From NCBI GenBank assembly GCA_040386935.1, contig JAZKEQ010000013.1, positions 1 through 64,000 on the forward strand: 64,000 nt of DNA. The letters run 5' to 3'. Shown one piece after another: positions 42,199-50,341 of this stretch (position 1 is the stretch's first letter; each line of letters begins with the position of its first letter). The notes under the pieces were generated by a model. It saw only the letters and a program-made list of their open reading frames with translations. It was not told the origin of the DNA and made no database searches. This DNA comes from JABMMZ01 sp040386935. GTDB taxonomy: Bacteria; Bacteroidota; Bacteroidia; NS11-12g; UBA955. Both the position numbers and the translations under genes were made by a program.

Positions 42199-43068
42199 CT
42201 AAAGTAGTCTATAATTTTTATACTCCCCAACTCTATAGCCGGTTAATTGCTCAATAGCATATAGTATTCGCATTTTGAGTCCCATATTTTTTCTTGAAAT
42301 ATCGTATTCAAACTGCCAGTTTTGCTGAGCAATGCGAGGTTGCATCACCAAAGGATGTGTGCCTGTGTATTTTTTTAATGAATCTACTTCACTGAAATCA
42401 AAGGCTTCAACACTGGCATACTCTTTTTCTAAAAACTCATCGCTGTGCCACAACTTGCGGGCCTGTTTCAGCTTTTCCAATTGTAGTGAAGGATTTTTGA
42501 CCCAACCGTAGTGATTAATTGTGGCATTGGCTTTTTTTACATTGAGTTTGCGCCCATCTATTCTGAATCCCTGAGCATCTTTGTATGAAGATATGCCCTT
42601 TAAATTTTTCACTACACGTATTTCGTGACGGTACCAAGTTCTGCTGTCGGCTACATAATCATAACTGCCATAGAAATGTCTGTAATCAAATAATAACCCT
42701 TCTACAGTTTGTTCATCTTTGTATTTTTCAAGCTGGGTTTTCAATGAATTGATAGTGGTATCATCCAAACATTCATCAGCCTGAATATAGAAACACCAGT
42801 CGGCCTTCGGGTTGATGGCTGCCATTGCCTTATTGGTTTCAACCGCCAATACCTTACCTCCTTCTCTTAACGTATCATCCCATATGGTTTCAATGATGCG
42901 TATTTTAGGTTCGTTAAAACTTTTGATGTATTCCAATGTGGTGTCTTCGCTTTTACCTACTGCTACCACTACTTCATCGCAAAGCGGCAGTATGGAATAG
43001 ATGGCCTCCCTGATGGGATAGTCTGCCTTAACAACATTGCGGGCTATGGTAAAACCTGAAATATACAC
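42199..43068 (-). CDS. family 2 glycosyltransferase
   Basis: A 289-residue protein starting at GTG (43068). MYISGFTIARNVVKADYPIREAIYSILPLCDEVVVAVGKSED is a GT-A N-terminus, ADECLDDTTI carries the acidic metal site, and YRHEIRVVKNLKGISSY lies in the catalytic half. Acceptor unknown. It has no C-terminal membrane helices. The -7 element TAATTTTG ends 4 nt before the start, so the mRNA would be almost leaderless. Confidence 0.85.
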   Translation of the reverse strand: MYISGFTIARNVVKADYPIREAIYSILPLCDEVVVAVGKSEDTTLEYIKSFNEPKIRIIETIWDDTLREGGKVLAVETNKAMAAINPKADWCFYIQADECLDDTTINSLKTQLEKYKDEQTVEGLLFDYRHFYGSYDYVADSRTWYRHEIRVVKNLKGISSYKDAQGFRIDGRKLNVKKANATINHYGWVKNPSLQLEKLKQARKLWHSDEFLEKEYASVEAFDFSEVDSLKKYTGTHPLVMQPRIAQQNWQFEYDISRKNMGLKMRILYAIEQLTGYRVGEYKNYRLL

Positions 43069-43072
43069 AGGG

Positions 43073-43080
43073 CAAAATTA
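43073..43080 (-). promoter_or_regulatory. -7 element TAATTTTG, 4 nt before GTG
   Basis: On the minus strand TAATTTTG ends 4 nt before the GTG start of the glycosyltransferase gene, so the transcript would start at or beside the codon. No -33 TTG was found at the usual distance. Confidence 0.4.
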
Positions 43081-43124
43081 AATTTTTATTGTTAATTAAA
43101 TGGCCTTAGTCAAATATAAATTAT

Positions 43125-43132
43125 TATATTTG
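43125..43132 (+). promoter_or_regulatory. -7 element TATATTTG, 4 nt before GTG
   Basis: TATATTTG ends 4 nt before the GTG at 43137. It mirrors the divergent element at 43073-43080, giving a symmetric pair of near-leaderless starts in 68 bp. Confidence 0.45.
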
Positions 43133-43136
43133 CTTT

Positions 43137-43517
43137 GTGAAAAAATGCATTGCCTTAGTGCTATTGCTTACAATTGTCAGTTCAAAAACAGAGATGCACG
43201 AGGTCTTTAAGTTCCCTTTATTGCTTCACCATTTCTTTGAACACAGAGAAGACGACAAGAGCATTTCATTCATAGATTTCATTCAAATGCACTATTCTGA
43301 AGGTAGCCATCAAAAGCAAAATCACCACCACGAAAAACTACCTTTTAAATCACATTGCACCCAATTAAACTACAGCATTGCCGATGTTATTTTCAATGCT
43401 GATATCGCCATTCAATTTGAATTGAGTCCCGGACTAAAAACGCCTGCCATCTATCAGGAACCTTATTATGGTTTAACAGGTTTGGACAATATCTGGCAAC
43501 CCCCTAAAACAGTTTAA
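43137..43517 (+). CDS. small secreted His-rich protein upstream of the metal pump
   Basis: A 126-residue protein starting at GTG. It has a short signal peptide, then EMHEVFKFPLLLHHFFEHREDDKSISFIDFIQMHYSEGS and a His cluster (QNHHHEKLPFKSHC). I recall proteins of this pattern beside CusA-like genes in Bacteroidota. The His/Cys-rich segment suggests a periplasmic metal-binding accessory. It is separated from the pump by 189 bp with a weak hairpin. Confidence 0.7.
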   Translation: MKKCIALVLLLTIVSSKTEMHEVFKFPLLLHHFFEHREDDKSISFIDFIQMHYSEGSHQKQNHHHEKLPFKSHCTQLNYSIADVIFNADIAIQFELSPGLKTPAIYQEPYYGLTGLDNIWQPPKTV

Positions 43518-43531
43518 TTTTTTCTTATAAT

Positions 43532-43553
43532 CCCTACCCTTCGGTAAGGTTTT
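43532..43553 (+). terminator. weak hairpin with T tract
   Basis: CCTACC and GGTA(A)GG pair with one bulged A around a CTTC loop, then TTTT. It may partly end the short transcript before the pump genes. The following 150 bp hold only an AT-rich leader. Confidence 0.35.
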
Positions 43554-43705
43554 AAAACATTTTCAAACATAGCTGCTTTATGTGCTACTCCCGCATTGAT
43601 GCGCTATTCAAATGCTTTCAGGGAGATTTTTATAGAAATAAAAATTAGAGCGACAGAAAAGTGTTTTTATACTTTTTGCTTCACTCGAAATTGAAAAAGA
43701 CAGAT

Positions 43706-46700
43706 ATGTTAAAACACATCATAACATTTTCAGTAAACAATAAATTACTGATAGGGTTACTGACAGGCTTGCTGGTAATTGCGGGCGTATACAACGCTTA
43801 CCGATTGCCCATTGACGCAGTGCCTGACATTACAGACAATCAGGTTCAGGTCATCACTGTTGCCCCTTCATACGGTGCCACAGATATTGAAAGACTGGTT
43901 ACCTTTCCCATAGAACAAGTCAACAACAACATTGACGGCCTCAAAGAAATCAGGAGTTTTTCTCGATTCGGATTATCGCTGGTGACCATCGTTTTTGAAG
44001 ACCATATCGATATTTACAAAGCCCGTCAACAAGTGGCCGAACGCTTGCAAAAAGTGCAATCGCAAATTCCTAAAGACATTGGCACCCCTGAATTGGGGCC
44101 GGTATCAACAGGATTGGGTGAAATTTATCAATATGTATTAAGACCCGACAAGGGCTACGAAAACAAATACGATATTTCAGAATTAAGAACTCTGCAAGAC
44201 TGGATTGTGAGACGGCAATTGCTAGGTATTAAAGGCATCGCAGAGGTCAGCAGTTTTGGCGGAAAACTGAAACAATTTTCAGTAGAAATAGACCCTGACC
44301 AATTAAAAGCCCGCGATGTAAACATATCTGATGTTTTCAAAGCATTGGAAAACAACAACAGCAATACGGGTGGCGCTTATATTGAACAACAATCAACCGT
44401 CTTATACATCCGCTCTGAAGGATTATTAAACTCTACTTCGCAAATAGAAGAAACGGTTATAAAACCCGATAACAACGGTCATCCTATTTTTATCAGAGAT
44501 GTCGCAACAATTAAAATCGGCCATGCGGTACGCTATGGCGCATTGACCTATAATGATTACGGAGAAGTGGCCGGTGGCATTGTGATGATGTTAAAAGGCG
44601 GCAATAGTAGTGAGATCATCAGGGATGTAAAAAAGAAAGTCGAAGAAATTAAAAAGACCTTACCAAAGGGTGTTATCCTCGAGCCTTTCCTCGACCGTAC
44701 AAAAATGGTGAACAATGCCATTGGCACAGTTGAAACCAATTTGACGGAAGGTGCGTTAATTGTTGTATTTATACTGGTATTATTTTTAGGCAATGTAAGA
44801 GCGGGTTTATTAGTTGCTTCAGTAATTCCACTGGCCATGTTATTTGCGGTTATCATGATGAATGCCTTTGGTGTGAGCGGCAATCTAATGAGCTTAGGTG
44901 CCCTTGACTTTGGATTGATTGTAGACGGTGCTGTTATTATTGTAGAAGCCGTGATGCATCAAACAGTAAGCAAAGGACTAATACCTGTTAATGGCAATGA
45001 TACGGGAAACGACATGAATGGTTTGGTATCAAAAACTGCAGGACGCATTATGAACAGTGCGGTATTCGGACAAGCCATTATTTTAATTGTATACTTACCC
45101 ATACTCACCCTTGAAGGCATAGAAGGCAAAATGTTTAAACCCATGGCACAAACCGTAAGTTTTGCATTATTGGGTGCATTTATTCTTTCACTCACGTATA
45201 TCCCCATGATGAGTGCATTGATCATTAAAAAACCCAATGGCAACAAACCGGGTTTCTCTGATAGATTGATGGCAAAACTGGAAAACGGCTATAGAAAAAT
45301 GCTACAAAAAGCCTTGCACTACCCTATTCAGATTATTGCCATTGTATCCATCTTATTTACTTCAGCAGTCATTATATTTTCGAACATGGGTGGTGAGTTT
45401 ATACCAACACTTGAAGAAGGCGACTTTGCACTTGAGACAAGGGTTTTACCGGGAAGCAATTTGAATGTTAGTACCGATGCTGCTTTAAAAAGTTCAGCGC
45501 TATTGAAAAATAAGTTTCCTGAAATAGAAAAGATAGTAACCAAAATAGGCAGTGGCGAAGTGCCTACCGACCCCATGCCAATTGAAGCCATGGACATGAT
45601 GATTATTTTAAAAGACAAGAAAGATTGGACCAGTGCAGAAACCTTTGATGAATTATCAGAAAAAATGGGCAAGGAACTTGAGAAAATCCCGGGTGTTACC
45701 TATGGCTTTCAATATCCTGTTCAAATGCGTTTCAATGAATTAATGACAGGGGCTAAACAAGATGTTGTTTGTAAAATATTTGGCGAGAATCTGGATACGC
45801 TGACCCATTATGCCTCATTACTCGATAACATCATACAAACAATAGATGGTGCTGAAGACATATACATAGAAACTGTTACAGGCTTACCAGAAATTATTAT
45901 TGAATACAACCGACCGGCCATAGCGCAATACAACATGACCATTAACGACATTAACAATACGGTGAATATGGCATTTGCCGGAAAAACAAGCGGGCATGTA
46001 TATGAAGGTGAGAAGAAATTCGATCTTGTGGTAAGACTTACAGGCAATAAGCGCAACGATCTCAGCGATGTAAGAAACCTGTTGGTACACACTCCCGATG
46101 GGCATACAGTGCCACTTTCTTCGCTAGCCAATGTTGAAATTAAAGATGGTCCCAATCAAATACAACGCGAAAATACCCGCAGAAGAATTATTGCAGGGTT
46201 CAATGTAAAAGGCAGAGATGTGGAAAGCATAGTGAATGAATTGCAACAAAAAGCAGATAAGCAATTGCATTTTGCTCCTGGCTACAGCTTGAGTTTTGGT
46301 GGTGCATTTGAAAATTTGCAAGCTGCAAAAAAACGTTTACTGGTGGCCGTTCCCATATCACTTGTTTTGATTTTTATTTTGCTCTACTTTGCTTTTAATT
46401 CTGTGAAACAAGGTTTGCTCATTTACACTGCCATCCCATTATCAGCCATAGGTGGTATTTTCTTTTTAGCGTTAAGGGGCATGCCTTTTAGCATCAGTGC
46501 CGGTATTGGTTTTATTGCCTTGTTCGGAGTTGCTGTTTTAAATGGCATTGTACTGATAGCAGAATTCAATCGCTTAAAATCAGAGACAGATGACAGTCCT
46601 GAAGACATTGTATTAAAAGGCGCTTCATCGCGACTGCGACCCGTATTGATGACTGCAGCAGTAGCATCGCTTGGCTTTCTACCCATGGCGCTAAGCAATG

Positions 46701-48061
46701 GTGCAGGTGCCGAAGTACAACGTCCATTAGCTACTGTGGTAATAGGTGGGTTGATTATCGCCACTTTCCTAACCTTATTTTTAATTCCCATTATCTTTAC
46801 ACTGATGGAACTCAAAACCTATCGCATCAAATTAAACCATAAAAATGCATTGATGTTATTGATTTGTGTGGCTGCTTCAAATGGCTTATTTGCCCAGAAA
46901 GAAATAACACTTCAGGCTGCCATAGATACTGCCATTAAAAACAACAGAACCATTAAAATAGAACGATTGAAACTCGACTACCGCAAAGCTATGGCAAAAA
47001 CGGCAATCGACATTCAACCTACTATTGCAAGTGTTGAGTATGGTCAAATAAATAGTTCGTACTCTGATCTGTTGTTCGGGCTTTCGCAAACCATTAATTT
47101 CCCTACTGTTTATAAGCGTCAGCAATATGTATTGCGCGAAGAAGTATTGCTTCAGGAAACAACAATTGCAAAAAAAGAATTGCAGTTAAAAAAAGAAGTG
47201 ACGGATATCTATATTCAACTTTCCAATTTATTTGCGAAGCAACAATTGATGTTAAAGAATGATACCCTGTACAACAATTTTGCGCAAAGGGCATCACAGC
47301 AATTTGAAAAAGGCGAAAGCAATTTATCTGAAAAAACAATTGCAGATAATCAATTGTATCAATTGAGGGCACAGCTTGAATTATTAAAAGCAGACATCGC
47401 TATTTTAGAACTACAGTTTCAATATTTACTCAATACATATGAACCATTCATTCCTGAAGCAGGTTTCAACACGATTGAAAAATCTTTTTTCACAGATTCA
47501 GCAGCATTGAACAAGCATCCTGAAATACAAGCAATGGCAAGGCATATTAAAATAGCACAAGCGCAAAACAGATTAGAGAAATCAAAACTATTGCCCGATT
47601 TAACTGCCGGCTACAGCAATATGAGTATGCGGGGTTATGGTGCAGACAATATTTTGTATACAAGTTCAACCCGTTTTCAATCCTTTCAGTTTGGAATTGG
47701 CATTCCGATATTTTACGGCTCACAAAAAGCCCATATCAATGCAACTGCAATTAATGAAACCATCGCAGTGGCACAATTCAATGCAGGGAAAAGCAAATTG
47801 GCTATGGCGTTGCAACAAGCCTATATCAAATTTCAACAACTAGAAGTAGCGGTTAAGTTATATGAAAATCAATTGTTACCCAATGCCCGAATCATGAAGG
47901 CGACCACTGCGCTAAAATTTGAAAAAGGGGAAATTGATTATCTTGAATTTGTGCTGCTCACCAATCAAGCCATTGCGACTGAAACCATGTATATTGACAC
48001 ATTGAAAGATTACAATATCAGCATTAATCACCTTAATAACTTTACATCAGAACAACCATGA
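43706..48061 (+). CDS. cusA: CusA/CzcA heavy-metal RND pump fused to a TolC-type outer-membrane factor
   Basis: A 1451-residue fusion from the ATG at 43706. Residues 1-1040 are a full RND pump: AVPDITDNQVQVITVAPSYG, the proton-relay helix LGALDFGLIVDGAVIIVEAV, ALRGMPFSISAGIGFIALFGVAVLNGIVLI and RPVLMTAAVASLGF. After the last helix comes a signal-peptide-like stretch (about residues 1045-1064, ending SNGLFAQ), then an outer-membrane-factor domain (about 1065-1451). The pump exports metal ions, probably Cu, Zn, Co or Ag; the ion is not readable. The gene overlaps the next one by 4 bp. Confidence 0.93.
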   Translation: MLKHIITFSVNNKLLIGLLTGLLVIAGVYNAYRLPIDAVPDITDNQVQVITVAPSYGATDIERLVTFPIEQVNNNIDGLKEIRSFSRFGLSLVTIVFEDHIDIYKARQQVAERLQKVQSQIPKDIGTPELGPVSTGLGEIYQYVLRPDKGYENKYDISELRTLQDWIVRRQLLGIKGIAEVSSFGGKLKQFSVEIDPDQLKARDVNISDVFKALENNNSNTGGAYIEQQSTVLYIRSEGLLNSTSQIEETVIKPDNNGHPIFIRDVATIKIGHAVRYGALTYNDYGEVAGGIVMMLKGGNSSEIIRDVKKKVEEIKKTLPKGVILEPFLDRTKMVNNAIGTVETNLTEGALIVVFILVLFLGNVRAGLLVASVIPLAMLFAVIMMNAFGVSGNLMSLGALDFGLIVDGAVIIVEAVMHQTVSKGLIPVNGNDTGNDMNGLVSKTAGRIMNSAVFGQAIILIVYLPILTLEGIEGKMFKPMAQTVSFALLGAFILSLTYIPMMSALIIKKPNGNKPGFSDRLMAKLENGYRKMLQKALHYPIQIIAIVSILFTSAVIIFSNMGGEFIPTLEEGDFALETRVLPGSNLNVSTDAALKSSALLKNKFPEIEKIVTKIGSGEVPTDPMPIEAMDMMIILKDKKDWTSAETFDELSEKMGKELEKIPGVTYGFQYPVQMRFNELMTGAKQDVVCKIFGENLDTLTHYASLLDNIIQTIDGAEDIYIETVTGLPEIIIEYNRPAIAQYNMTINDINNTVNMAFAGKTSGHVYEGEKKFDLVVRLTGNKRNDLSDVRNLLVHTPDGHTVPLSSLANVEIKDGPNQIQRENTRRRIIAGFNVKGRDVESIVNELQQKADKQLHFAPGYSLSFGGAFENLQAAKKRLLVAVPISLVLIFILLYFAFNSVKQGLLIYTAIPLSAIGGIFFLALRGMPFSISAGIGFIALFGVAVLNGIVLIAEFNRLKSETDDSPEDIVLKGASSRLRPVLMTAAVASLGFLPMALSNGAGAEVQRPLATVVIGGLIIATFLTLFLIPIIFTLMELKTYRIKLNHKNALMLLICVAASNGLFAQKEITLQAAIDTAIKNNRTIKIERLKLDYRKAMAKTAIDIQPTIASVEYGQINSSYSDLLFGLSQTINFPTVYKRQQYVLREEVLLQETTIAKKELQLKKEVTDIYIQLSNLFAKQQLMLKNDTLYNNFAQRASQQFEKGESNLSEKTIADNQLYQLRAQLELLKADIAILELQFQYLLNTYEPFIPEAGFNTIEKSFFTDSAALNKHPEIQAMARHIKIAQAQNRLEKSKLLPDLTAGYSNMSMRGYGADNILYTSSTRFQSFQFGIGIPIFYGSQKAHINATAINETIAVAQFNAGKSKLAMALQQAYIKFQQLEVAVKLYENQLLPNARIMKATTALKFEKGEIDYLEFVLLTNQAIATETMYIDTLKDYNISINHLNNFTSEQP

Positions 48062-49056
48062 TACAAGTCAATTCATTTAACACCATACGGATGCAAAAGT
48101 TGCTGGTACTTGTATCGGTCACATTGTTTATCCTAAAAATAATTGCCTGGGCCATGACAGGTTCTGTTGCCATACTCACTGATGCACTTGAAAGCACTGT
48201 GAATGTTATTGCAGGATTTATCGGTTTGTACAGCATTATTTTATCAGCCAAACCAAAAGACCAGGACCATCCTTACGGCCATGGTAAGGTGGAGTTTATT
48301 TCTTCAGCCATAGAAGGTGTGCTGATTACTATTGCCGGACTGATCATCATTTATGAATCCATCAACAACCTCATACATCCACACAATATACAACAGCTGA
48401 ATATCGGTATCATCATTATGGCCATTACTGCTATTATCAATTTTATCGTTGGGCAATTGTGTGTCAATAAAGGCAAAAAAGACAACTCCCCTATTTTAAT
48501 TGCCAGCGGCTCACACTTGAAATCTGATACTTATTCCACCATCGGATTACTGATTGGTCTTGGATTGATCATGCTAACAGGCTTCAAATGGATTGACAGT
48601 GCTGCTGCCCTAGTTTTTGCATTTATCATCATTTTTACCGGTTATAAAATCATTCGCAAGTCTATAGGTGGCATTATGGATGAATCGGACAATGCCATAC
48701 TTGATGACATTGTAGAATTGCTCAATCAAAATAGGAATGAACGCTGGATAGATGTTCACAACATGCGGGTGATTAACTATGCAGGCTTTTATCACATAGA
48801 TTGCCATCTAACAGTCCCTTATTATGTGAATGTCAACGAAGCTCATCAAATTCTCGATGAACTGACCGACATGTTCAAGAAACATTTTCAAGAACGGGTA
48901 GAATTCTTTGTACATATTGACGGCTGCATTCCCGAAAAACAATGCAGCATCTGCAATGTACAGTCATGCTCAGTCAGACAACAACCTTTTGAGTCGCACG
49001 TACAATGGACCCGCGACAATATTATTTCCAACAAAAAACACGCTAAACAACAATAA
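48058..49056 (+). CDS. cation diffusion facilitator (CDF) with Cys-rich end
   Basis: A 332-residue CDF antiporter, with about six helices and metal-site motifs AILTDALESTVNVIAG (D/E) and HPYGHGKVEFISS, and a second site SHLKSDTYSTIG. The cytosolic C-terminus (KKHFQERVEFFVHIDGCIPEKQCSICNVQSCS) ends in a Cys cluster, C-x5-C-x2-C-x4-C, able to bind metal. It is translated with the pump (ATGA overlap) and precedes the adaptor gene by 5 bp. The substrate is probably Zn/Fe/Cd or similar. Confidence 0.9.
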   Translation: MIQVNSFNTIRMQKLLVLVSVTLFILKIIAWAMTGSVAILTDALESTVNVIAGFIGLYSIILSAKPKDQDHPYGHGKVEFISSAIEGVLITIAGLIIIYESINNLIHPHNIQQLNIGIIIMAITAIINFIVGQLCVNKGKKDNSPILIASGSHLKSDTYSTIGLLIGLGLIMLTGFKWIDSAAALVFAFIIIFTGYKIIRKSIGGIMDESDNAILDDIVELLNQNRNERWIDVHNMRVINYAGFYHIDCHLTVPYYVNVNEAHQILDELTDMFKKHFQERVEFFVHIDGCIPEKQCSICNVQSCSVRQQPFESHVQWTRDNIISNKKHAKQQ

Positions 49057-49061
49057 GCCTC

Positions 49062-50195
49062 ATGAATCATTTATATAAACATATACTGTTCACTCTACCA
49101 TTATTTATAGTGGCCTGTAACTCGGCCAGTAAAGAAATTGCTACTGAAAGCACATCAGCAGAAACCAATACAATTACATTGAGCAAAGAACAATTCAAAA
49201 ATGCCGGTATTGAAATCGGCAGTATAAGTTCGCGCACAATTTCAGAAACAATAAAAGCCAATGGCAAAATAGATGTGCCACCACAAAACATGGTCTCTAT
49301 CAGTGTACCATTAGGTGGTTACTTAAAATACACCAAGCTATTGCCCGGCACACATGTCAACAAAGGCGATGTGTTGGCAGTATTGGAAGACCCGCAATAC
49401 ATCCAGATCCAACAAGACTATTTGGTAGCAGGAGCGCAATTGGCCAGTATTGAAAGCGAATACCAACGTCAGTTAGAACTCAACAAGAATAAATCAATCA
49501 GCGACAAAGTATTTGAACAAACACGCGCCAATTATCAGACCCAAAAAATCACCATTCAGGCCTTATCTGAAAAATTAAAACTGATAGGCATCAATCCACA
49601 AAAGTTGAATGAAAACAGTTTGTCGCGATCAGTGAACATTCTTTCTCCTATCAATGGGTATACGACTAAAATAAATGCGAACATCGGCAAGTACATTAAC
49701 CCAAACGACATTTTATTTGAATTGGTGGATCCATCCGACATCCATTTAAACCTGAACATTTATGAAAAGGATTTGCATAAACTCTATACCGATCAGCCTT
49801 TGGTGGCATTCAATAACACCCACCCTGAAATAAAACACAAATGCAAAATACTGCTGATAGCTAAAGACATCAATGATGGTATTGCCGAAGTTCACTGCCA
49901 TTTTGATGCGTACGATAAGCAACTGGCTCCGGGCATGTATATGAATGCTGAGATAGAAATTCAAAACAAGGCCGCCAATGTTTTACCTGAGGATGCGATT
50001 GTGCGCCACGAAGGGAAATACTACATTTTTGAAAGTACAGGCAACAATACATTTGAAATGCGCCAGGTAGAGATTGGCGTAACCAATGAGAATTTCACTG
50101 AAATACTCAGCACTGACTTCGAAAAAAAGCAAATTGTCACAAAAGGGGCTTATACACTTTTGATGACTTTAATGAATAAAGCAGAAGAAGAATAA
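49062..50195 (+). CDS. RND periplasmic adaptor (CusB/CzcB type), lipoprotein
   Basis: A 377-residue membrane-fusion protein with a lipobox (FIVAC). It has a coiled hairpin (QQDYLVAGAQLASIESEYQRQLELNKNKSISDKVFEQ), a lipoyl/barrel-sandwich (VSISVPLGGYLKYTKLLPGTHVNKGDVLAVLEDP; ILSPINGYTTKINANIGKYINPND) and a membrane-proximal barrel (LAPGMYMNAEIEI). It links the pump to its outer-membrane part. The order pump-CDF-adaptor is unusual, as adaptors often come first. Confidence 0.92.
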   Translation: MNHLYKHILFTLPLFIVACNSASKEIATESTSAETNTITLSKEQFKNAGIEIGSISSRTISETIKANGKIDVPPQNMVSISVPLGGYLKYTKLLPGTHVNKGDVLAVLEDPQYIQIQQDYLVAGAQLASIESEYQRQLELNKNKSISDKVFEQTRANYQTQKITIQALSEKLKLIGINPQKLNENSLSRSVNILSPINGYTTKINANIGKYINPNDILFELVDPSDIHLNLNIYEKDLHKLYTDQPLVAFNNTHPEIKHKCKILLIAKDINDGIAEVHCHFDAYDKQLAPGMYMNAEIEIQNKAANVLPEDAIVRHEGKYYIFESTGNNTFEMRQVEIGVTNENFTEILSTDFEKKQIVTKGAYTLLMTLMNKAEEE

Positions 50196-50273
50196 TCCCT
50201 TTAACTGCCGCTAACCTACACTATCAGTAGATGCAAGTCTGCTTACAATAATTTTTTGTTATTTTTTTATTAC

Positions 50274-50299
50274 CGGCTTGGTTTTTCAGTTGCAAGCCG
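50274..50299 (+). promoter_or_regulatory. inverted repeat between the -33 and -7 boxes of the iron operon
   Basis: CGGCTTG (50274-50280) and CAAGCCG (50293-50299) are perfect inverted 7-mers 19 bp centre to centre. The dyad spans the spacer between the TTG at 50278 and the TAGTTTTG at 50301, so a repressor or MerR-type activator could sit there. Confidence 0.4.
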
Positions 50300-50308
50300 T
50301 TAGTTTTG
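50278..50308 (+). promoter_or_regulatory. promoter of the imelysin-TonB operon
   Basis: CTTG (-33) and TAGTTTTG (-7, 50301-50308) are separated by 20 nt, a near-ideal Bacteroidota promoter. It is followed by a leader of about 33 nt to the ATG at 50342. Confidence 0.65.
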
Positions 50309-50315
50309 CGGCTCT

Positions 50316-50334
50316 ATTTATAATTAATCTAAAT
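50316..50334 (+). promoter_or_regulatory. imperfect 19-bp palindrome over the transcription start
   Basis: ATTTATAATTAATCTAAAT has matching ATTTA and TAAAT ends around a less regular centre. It lies just downstream of the -7 box, where a Fur- or DtxR-type repressor would block initiation. The regulator is not identified. Confidence 0.4.
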
Positions 50335-50341
50335 AAAAATA

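Noticed and set aside
44557..46815. Long minus-strand frames opposite the metal pump
   Set aside because: They sit antisense to the conserved RND coding sequence, lack any family pattern, and read as mirror images of its hydrophobic helices.
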